The translations under genes were made by a program, and so were the position numbers. From Myxococcales bacterium (GTDB lineage Bacteria > Myxococcota > Myxococcia > Myxococcales > Anaeromyxobacteraceae), in the NCBI GenBank assembly GCA_021779335.1, contig JAJYAW010000113.1:1-8066 (forward strand): a stretch of 8,066 nucleotides of DNA. Direction: 5' to 3'. Under the pieces are notes generated by a model, which worked only from the letters and a program-made list of their open reading frames with translations, had not been told where the DNA came from and did no database searches. This document shows positions 1 to 8,066 of this stretch, one piece after another. Every line of letters begins with the position of its first letter. Position 1 is the first letter of the stretch.

Positions 1-911
1 CCCGCTCCGGCCTCCTCCGCGGCGGCGCCGTGGCCGTCGGCAACTTCGACGGCGTCCACCTGGGGCACCAGGCGCTGCTGCGGCGCGCCCTCGAGCTGGC
101 GCGGGCCCGCGGCGCCCGCGCCGGCGTCCTCACCTTCGAGCCCCACCCGGTCCGCGTGCTCCGCCCGCAGCTGGCCCCGCCGCTCCTCACGCTCCTGCCG
201 CGCAAGCTGGAGCTGCTGGCCGGGCACGGCCTCGACGCCGCGGTGGTGCAGCCCTTCGACCTGGCCTACGCCGCCACCGGCGCCCCCGCCTTCGTGGCGC
301 GCGACCTGCTCGGCGCGCTGGGGGTGCGGGACGTGGTGGTGGGCTGGGACTTCACCGCGGGTCACGAGCGGGCAAGGGTCGAGGCGCTCCGGCCGCTGCT
401 CCAGGCGGGCGGCGCCGGCCTCCACGTCGTCGAGCCGGTGGCCGAGGGCGGCCTGACCGTCTCCTCCACCAAGGTGCGCGAGTTCCTGCTGGAGGGGAAG
501 GTGGAGGCTGCCGCGCTGCTGCTGACCCGCCCGCACGACCTGGACGGCCGGGTGGTGCCGGGGGCCGGCCGCGGGCGCGGCCTGGGGTTCGGCACCGCCA
601 ACCTCGCCACCGAGGGGCTGCTGCCGGGGAACGGGGTCTACGCGGTGCGCGCCCGCCTCGGCGGGGCGGGCGGCTGGATCCCCGGCGTGTGCAACGTGGG
701 CGTCAAGCCGACGGTGGACGGCACCGGCCGGGCGGCCGCCGAGGTCCACCTCCTCGAGCACGACGGGCGCGACCTCTACGGCGCCACCCTCCGGGTGGGC
801 TTCGTGGCCCGCCTCCGCGACGAGCGCCGCTTCCCCTCGCTGGACGCCCTGCGCGCCCAGATCGCCGACGACGCCGGGCGGGCGCGCGCCCTGCTGGCCG
901 GCGCGGGGTAG
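1..911 (+). CDS. ribF: Bifunctional riboflavin kinase / FMN adenylyltransferase (FAD synthetase), 5'-truncated by window edge
   Basis: Cytoplasmic enzyme that phosphorylates riboflavin to FMN and then adenylates FMN to FAD. The N-terminal nucleotidyltransferase domain shows the GNFDGVHLGH ATP-binding signature (about bases 39-68) and a later SSTKVR motif (about 463-480). The C-terminal flavokinase domain shows GRGRGLGFGTANL, then NVGVKPTVDG, AEVHLLEHDGRDLYG and LRDERRF, ending in TAG at 909-911. The frame stays open to the left edge, and residues RSGLLRGGAVAV precede the signature. Family members usually carry 15-20 residues before it, so the GTG at base 30 is probably internal and the true start lies upstream of the window. 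The visible part (about 303 codons) is near full family length (roughly 305-315). Two motif departures are odd: GFGTAN replaces the usual GFPTAN, and DFTAG replaces DFRFG. The frame is intact, so it is probably functional. Family assignment is very secure. Confidence 0.95.
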   Translation, partial: RSGLLRGGAVAVGNFDGVHLGHQALLRRALELARARGARAGVLTFEPHPVRVLRPQLAPPLLTLLPRKLELLAGHGLDAAVVQPFDLAYAATGAPAFVARDLLGALGVRDVVVGWDFTAGHERARVEALRPLLQAGGAGLHVVEPVAEGGLTVSSTKVREFLLEGKVEAAALLLTRPHDLDGRVVPGAGRGRGLGFGTANLATEGLLPGNGVYAVRARLGGAGGWIPGVCNVGVKPTVDGTGRAAAEVHLLEHDGRDLYGATLRVGFVARLRDERRFPSLDALRAQIADDAGRARALLAGAG

Positions 912-932
912 CGCCGGGCCCCGAGCCCCTGC

Positions 933-938
933 TACTGT
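933..938 (+). promoter_or_regulatory. Possible -10 box (TACTGT) of a pilB promoter
   Basis: TACTGT fits the T-A-n-n-n-T pattern of a sigma-70-type -10 element and lies 44 bases before the pilB ATG, in the only non-coding gap upstream of the pilus genes. I see no convincing -35 hexamer 16-18 bases upstream, where the sequence overlaps the end of ribF. A promoter here makes sense because pilB begins a new functional unit, but the hexamer alone is weak evidence. Confidence 0.25.
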
Positions 939-959
939 CGGTGGCGCTGCGCTCCACCG
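939..959 (+). other. Small hairpin in the pilB leader
   Basis: Bases 939-947 can pair with 951-959 around a TGC loop, giving nine positions with one C/T mismatch (CGGTGG...CCACCG outer arms). It lies between the possible -10 box and the Shine-Dalgarno of pilB. There is no T-run after it, so it is not a convincing terminator for ribF. It could be a leader structure, an operator, or chance in GC-rich DNA. Confidence 0.25.
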
Positions 960-982
960 CCTCCACAGGGGAACGACGACAC

Positions 983-2689
<1,707 letters not shown>

Positions 2690-2711
2690 CCCGAGGCGGC
2701 GCCCCCGAAGC

Positions 2712-2740
2712 CCCGCGCGCGGCGCGGGCGGGCGGCCCGC
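2712..2740 (+). other. Two mutually exclusive GC hairpins before pilT
   Basis: CCCGCGC (2712-2718) can pair with GCGCGGG (2722-2728) around a 3-base loop. GCGGGC (2724-2729) can instead pair with GCCCGC (2735-2740) around a 5-base loop. The two stems share bases 2724-2728, so only one can form at a time. The second ends immediately before the GGAG (2741-2744) Shine-Dalgarno of pilT. No T-run follows, so classical termination is unlikely. A role in tuning pilT translation or mRNA processing is possible but unproven, since GC-rich spacers form such stems easily. Confidence 0.3.
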
Positions 2741-2750
2741 GGAGCCACGC

Positions 2751-3854
<1,104 letters not shown>

Positions 3855-3890
3855 CGCGGCCGCCGATTCGACCCGCGCCCGGCCCTGCGC

Positions 3891-3896
3891 TAGGAT
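3891..3896 (+). promoter_or_regulatory. Possible -10 box (TAGGAT) before pilC
   Basis: TAGGAT fits T-A-n-n-n-T and lies 27 bases before the pilC ATG. TTCGAC (3867-3872) sits 18 bases upstream at roughly -35 spacing, but matches TTGACA poorly. Together with the hairpin over the pilT stop it would allow pilC to have some transcription of its own. The evidence is sequence pattern only. Confidence 0.25.
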
Positions 3897-3923
3897 CGGG
3901 GCCCGCGTTCGAGCGAGGCGTTC

Positions 3924-5186
3924 ATGGCCCAGGCCGCAGCCGTCACCCAGAAGACCAAGCCCGCGCCCGCGGTGGTGAAGACCCCGGTCTGGAAGTGGAC
4001 CGGCAAGACCAAGCAGGGCGACGTCAAGTCCGGCGAGATCGAGGCGCAGGACGCCAGCGCGGTGGAGCAGCGGCTCCGCCAGATGGGCATCGAGCCCACC
4101 AAGGTCAAGAAGAAGCCCAAGGACATCGTCCTCAAGATCCCGGGGGTGGGGGGCGTCCAGGAGAAGGACATCCTGGTCTTCACCCGCCAGTTCTCGGTGA
4201 TGATCGACGCCGGCCTGCCGCTGGTGCAGGCGCTCGACATCATCGGCACCCAGGCCGACAACCCGGAGTTCCGCCGCGTCCTCCTGACGGTGAAGAGCAA
4301 GGTCGAGGCGGGCTCCACCTTCGCCGACGCGCTCGGCGAGCACCCCAAGGTCTTCGACACCCTCTTCGTGCAGCTGGTCCGCGCCGGCGAGATCGGCGGC
4401 ATCCTCGACACCATCCTGCAGCGGCTCGGCGCCTACATCGAGAAGAACTCCAAGCTCAGGCGGCGCGTCAAGGGGGCCATGGTCTACCCGGCCGTGGTCC
4501 TCACCGTGGCGGTCGGCGTGGTCATCGCCCTCATCGGCTTCGTGGTCCCCACCTTCGACAAGATGTTCAAGGACATGGGCGGCACGCTGCCGGGCCCGAC
4601 CCAGTTCCTGGTGGACCTCTCCAAGACCTTCCGCTCCGGCTGGTACCTCTACCTGGGCGTCCCCGCCGCCGCCTTCGTGGGGTTCAAGATCGCCATCTCC
4701 AAGGGGCGGGGCCAGGAGGTGTGGCACGACACGGTGCTCAAGCTCCCGCTCTTCGGCCCCATGATCCGCAAGGTGGCGGTGGCCCGCTTCACCCGCACCC
4801 TCGGCACCATGATCTCCTCCGGCGTGCCCATCCTGGACGCGCTGGACATCGTGGCCAAGACGGCCGGCAACCGGACCATCGAGAAGTCGATCCTCTACGT
4901 GCGGGCCAAGATCTCGGAGGGCAAGAACATCGCCGGCCCGCTGGCCGAGACCAAGGTCTTCCCGCCCATGGTGGTGCAGATGATCGGCGTGGGCGAGGCC
5001 ACCGGCGCCATGGACCAGATGCTCGGCAAGATCGCCGACTTCTACGACGACGAGGTGGACGTGGCCATCGGCGCGCTCACCAGCATGATCGAGCCGCTCA
5101 TGATGGTGGTGCTGGGCGGCATCGTCGGCTTCTTCATGATCGCCATGTACCTCCCCATCTTCACCATGGCCTCCACCGTCAAGTAG
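3924..5186 (+). CDS. pilC: Type IV pilus inner-membrane platform protein PilC
   Basis: Polytopic inner-membrane protein of the GspF/PilC family that links the PilB and PilT motors to the growing pilus and transmits ATPase motion to pilin assembly. It has 420 residues, normal for the family. The ATG at 3924 is preceded by GAGG (3915-3918) with 5-base spacing. The N-terminus (about 1-80) is cytoplasmic and Lys-rich, with the usual W-x-G-x-x-x-x-G pattern. It is followed by the first T2SSF domain (about 82-185: FTRQFSVMIDAGLPLVQAL, VRAGEIGGILD), TM1 (about 187-212, after KGAMVYP), TM2 (about 241-260), the second T2SSF repeat (about 280-390: FTRTLGTMISSGVPILDAL, GVGEATGAMDQML) and TM3 (about 391-414). 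The two halves show the family's internal duplication: SGVPILDALDI echoes AGLPLVQALDI. No damage is seen. It is followed by pilS after 24 bases, so the two are probably co-transcribed. Confidence 0.97.
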   Translation: MAQAAAVTQKTKPAPAVVKTPVWKWTGKTKQGDVKSGEIEAQDASAVEQRLRQMGIEPTKVKKKPKDIVLKIPGVGGVQEKDILVFTRQFSVMIDAGLPLVQALDIIGTQADNPEFRRVLLTVKSKVEAGSTFADALGEHPKVFDTLFVQLVRAGEIGGILDTILQRLGAYIEKNSKLRRRVKGAMVYPAVVLTVAVGVVIALIGFVVPTFDKMFKDMGGTLPGPTQFLVDLSKTFRSGWYLYLGVPAAAFVGFKIAISKGRGQEVWHDTVLKLPLFGPMIRKVAVARFTRTLGTMISSGVPILDALDIVAKTAGNRTIEKSILYVRAKISEGKNIAGPLAETKVFPPMVVQMIGVGEATGAMDQMLGKIADFYDDEVDVAIGALTSMIEPLMMVVLGGIVGFFMIAMYLPIFTMASTVK

Positions 5187-5210
5187 GGCGGGCGGATCGG
5201 GGGCGGCGGC

Positions 5211-6848
5211 GTGGCGGAGCAGGTGGCGGCGCTGGTCGGGACCGCGGCGCCCCCGCGCGAGCCGCTGCGCCGCCGGCTCGTCTGGCTCACGCTCTTCCGG
5301 CTCGTCCTGGTGACCGTCCTGCTGGGCGGCACCGCCGTGGTGGGCTGGCGGCAGGCCCGCAGCGCCGACGACATCGGCGCCGCCGTCTACGGCCTCATCC
5401 TGGCCACCTACGCCGGCTCGCTGGCGGTGGCGCTGCTGCTGCGCGGCGCCCGGCGGCTCGGCGCCGCGGCGGCGGTCCACCTCCTCGTCGACGTGCTGCT
5501 GGCGGCCGGCCTGGTGGCGCTGACCGGGCGCAGCGAGAGCGTCTTCCTCTTCATGTTCCTGCTGGCCATCGTCAACGGCGCCATCCTGCTGGGGCGGCGC
5601 GGCGCGGCGGCGGTGCTCCTCCTCTCCCTCGCCGTCTACGCCGTCACCCTGTGGAGCGGCCGCCACCTGCGCGGCGTGCCGGGCACCACCCTGTGGGCCC
5701 ACGCCGCCGCCTTCGTGGCCACCGCCGCCCTGGCCACCTACCTGGCCGAGCAGCTCCGCTCCACCGGCGAGCGGCTGGCGGCGCGGGAGAGCGATCTCGC
5801 CGACGTGACCGCCCTGCACGGCGCCATCGTGCAGTCGGTCTCCTCCGGCCTCCTCACCGTCGATCCGCGCGGGCGCATCACCTTCCTCAACCGGGCCGGC
5901 GAGGAGATCACCGGCCTGGCCGGCGCGCAGGTGACGGGGCGGCCGGTCGCCGCCACGCTGCCCGGCTTCACCGAGGCGGTGCGGCGCGGCGAGACCGGGT
6001 GGACCAACGCCCGCGGCGAGCGGCTCATGCTGGGGTTCAGCCGCTTCCCGCTGCTGGGCCAGGGGGGCCGCGACCTCGGCAGCGCCGTCATCTTCCAGGA
6101 CCTGACCGCGCTGCGCGCCATGGAGGAGCGGGTGCAGCGCAGCGAGCGGCTGGCCGACCTCGGGCGGGTGGCGGCCGGGCTGGCCCACGAGCTCCGGAAC
6201 CCGCTGGCCTCCATGGCCGGCAGCGTCGAGCTCCTGGCCGGCTCGGAGGGGCTGCGCGCCTCGGACCAGCGGCTCATGGCCATCGTGCTCAAGGAGGCGG
6301 CCCGGCTGGAGACGCTGGTGGCCCGCTTCCTCGACTACACGCGGCCCGAGCCGCCGCGCCTCTCCCCCCACGACCTGGCGCAGGTGGCCGGCGAGGTGGC
6401 GGAGGTCTTCGCGGCCGATCCCTCGGCGGCGCGGGTGGCGCTCCGGCGGGACCTCCGGCCGGTCACGGTGCCCTGCGACCCGGACCAGCTCCGCCAGGTG
6501 CTCTGGAACCTGCTGCTGAACGCCGCCCAGGCCCTCCAGCCGGGCGGGCCGGGTGGCACCATCTCGCTCCGCTGCGGCCCCGACGGCGAGCGGGGCGCCC
6601 GCCTCGAGGTGGAGGACGACGGCCCCGGCGTGGCCGAGGCCGATCGGGCGCGGCTCTTCACCCCCTTCTTCACCACCAAGGCCGGCGGCACCGGGCTCGG
6701 CCTGGCCACCGTCCACCGCATCGTGGAGGCCCACGGCGGCTCGGTGGAGGTCGAGGCCGCGGCGCCGCACGGCGCCCGCTTCACCGTCCGGCTGCCCGGC
6801 GCCGCCTCGGCGGCTCCGCCCGCGCCCGGGCCGGTCGCGGCGGAGTAG
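5211..6848 (+). CDS. pilS: Type IV pilus sensor histidine kinase PilS
   Basis: Inner-membrane kinase that senses pilus or pilin status and controls phosphorylation of PilR; known PilS proteins monitor pilin level in the membrane. From the GTG at 5211 it has 545 residues. Six hydrophobic stretches (about 24-47, 57-79, 83-106, 110-127, 131-150, 161-182) match the six-helix PilS sensor. Next come a PAS-like domain (about 195-300, SSGLLTVDPRGRITFLN), the H-box GLAHELRNPLASM with phosphorylatable H326, the N-box with N433 and N437, the G1 box EDDGPG (D469, D470), FTPFFTTK, and the G2 box GGTGLGL. All kinase motifs are intact. The start is uncertain: the GTG at 5211 has only a run of G/C before it, while an in-frame GTG at 5223 has GGAG (5216-5219) three bases upstream, which is rather close. 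The 24-base gap from pilC suggests translational coupling. Confidence 0.94.
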   Translation: MAEQVAALVGTAAPPREPLRRRLVWLTLFRLVLVTVLLGGTAVVGWRQARSADDIGAAVYGLILATYAGSLAVALLLRGARRLGAAAAVHLLVDVLLAAGLVALTGRSESVFLFMFLLAIVNGAILLGRRGAAAVLLLSLAVYAVTLWSGRHLRGVPGTTLWAHAAAFVATAALATYLAEQLRSTGERLAARESDLADVTALHGAIVQSVSSGLLTVDPRGRITFLNRAGEEITGLAGAQVTGRPVAATLPGFTEAVRRGETGWTNARGERLMLGFSRFPLLGQGGRDLGSAVIFQDLTALRAMEERVQRSERLADLGRVAAGLAHELRNPLASMAGSVELLAGSEGLRASDQRLMAIVLKEAARLETLVARFLDYTRPEPPRLSPHDLAQVAGEVAEVFAADPSAARVALRRDLRPVTVPCDPDQLRQVLWNLLLNAAQALQPGGPGGTISLRCGPDGERGARLEVEDDGPGVAEADRARLFTPFFTTKAGGTGLGLATVHRIVEAHGGSVEVEAAAPHGARFTVRLPGAASAAPPAPGPVAAE

Positions 6849-6854
6849 GCCACG

Positions 6855-6869
6855 CCCGCCGCAGGCGGG
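6855..6869 (+). other. Hairpin between pilS and pilR that holds the only SD-like G-run
   Basis: CCCGCC (6855-6860) pairs with GGCGGG (6864-6869) around a GCA loop. The 3' arm contains the only purine-rich stretch before pilR, and that stretch is 13 or more bases from the ATG, too far for a good Shine-Dalgarno. No T-run follows. In a pilS-pilR read-through transcript this stem would hide the G-run. Confidence 0.3.
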
Positions 6870-6870
6870 G

Positions 6871-6876
6871 TAGCAT
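6871..6876 (+). promoter_or_regulatory. Possible -10 box (TAGCAT) immediately before pilR
   Basis: TAGCAT fits T-A-n-n-n-T and ends seven bases before the pilR ATG at 6884. A transcript starting at the usual distance from a -10 element would begin at or next to the A of the start codon, that is, be leaderless. No good -35 is visible: the hexamer at 17-base spacing is GGCCAC (6848-6853). Confidence 0.22.
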
Positions 6877-6883
6877 CGCTGCC

Positions 6884-8066
<1,183 letters not shown>

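Noticed and set aside
904..928. Short GGGC/GCCC and CGGGG/CCCCG pairings after ribF as a terminator
   Set aside because: Stems are only 4-5 bp and no T-run follows; too weak to call.
689..982. Upstream extension of the pilB frame into ribF
   Set aside because: The added residues are Arg/Pro/Gly-rich frame-shifted ribF coding sequence. The ATG at 983 has a Shine-Dalgarno and matches the expected PilB N-terminus.
4722..4738. TGGCAC followed by GGTGCT inside pilC, resembling a sigma-54 promoter
   Set aside because: The spacing is off by one base relative to the -24/-12 core, the -12 element is poor, and it lies inside a conserved coding sequence.

Overview
The window is a G+C-rich (well over two thirds by eye), densely coded stretch with every gene on the + strand. 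It holds the 3' part of ribF followed by a type IV pilus (T4P) motor and regulatory cluster: pilB, pilT, pilC, pilS and the 5' part of pilR. The gene order, and how closely PilB and PilT read like the Myxococcus xanthus proteins as I remember them, point to a myxobacterium (Myxococcota). The strong GC bias and the shape of the proteins suggest an Anaeromyxobacter-like member of the Cystobacterineae. This placement is inference; no database was searched.

Layout: 1-911 is ribF, entering from the left edge (bifunctional riboflavin kinase/FMN adenylyltransferase). A 71-base gap has a possible -10 box, a small hairpin and a Shine-Dalgarno sequence. Then come pilB (983-2689, extension ATPase), a 61-base gap with two overlapping GC hairpins, pilT (2751-3854, retraction ATPase), a 69-base gap with a possible internal promoter, pilC (3924-5186, inner-membrane platform), a 24-base gap, pilS (5211-6848, membrane sensor kinase), a 35-base gap, and pilR (6884 to the right edge, sigma-54 activator, cut before its DNA-binding domain). 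No gap exceeds 300 bases, and I see no RNA genes, mobile elements or CRISPR.

How the genes work together: PilB and PilT are opposing hexameric ATPases that dock on PilC in the inner membrane and drive pilus extension and retraction. PilS and PilR form the two-component system that, in known systems, controls transcription of the major pilin pilA with sigma-54 RNA polymerase. pilA would be expected just beyond the right edge. ribF supplies FMN and FAD and is most likely a housekeeping neighbour, not part of the pilus machine.

This is a well-known system, not a new one. The points worth a second look are finer: tandem c-di-GMP-binding-type motifs at the PilB N-terminus, one of them degenerate; departures from consensus at both RibF active sites; a pilR start with no free Shine-Dalgarno and a -10-like box placed as for a leaderless transcript; and a 35-bp perfect in-phase repeat shared by pilB and pilT at the Walker A site.
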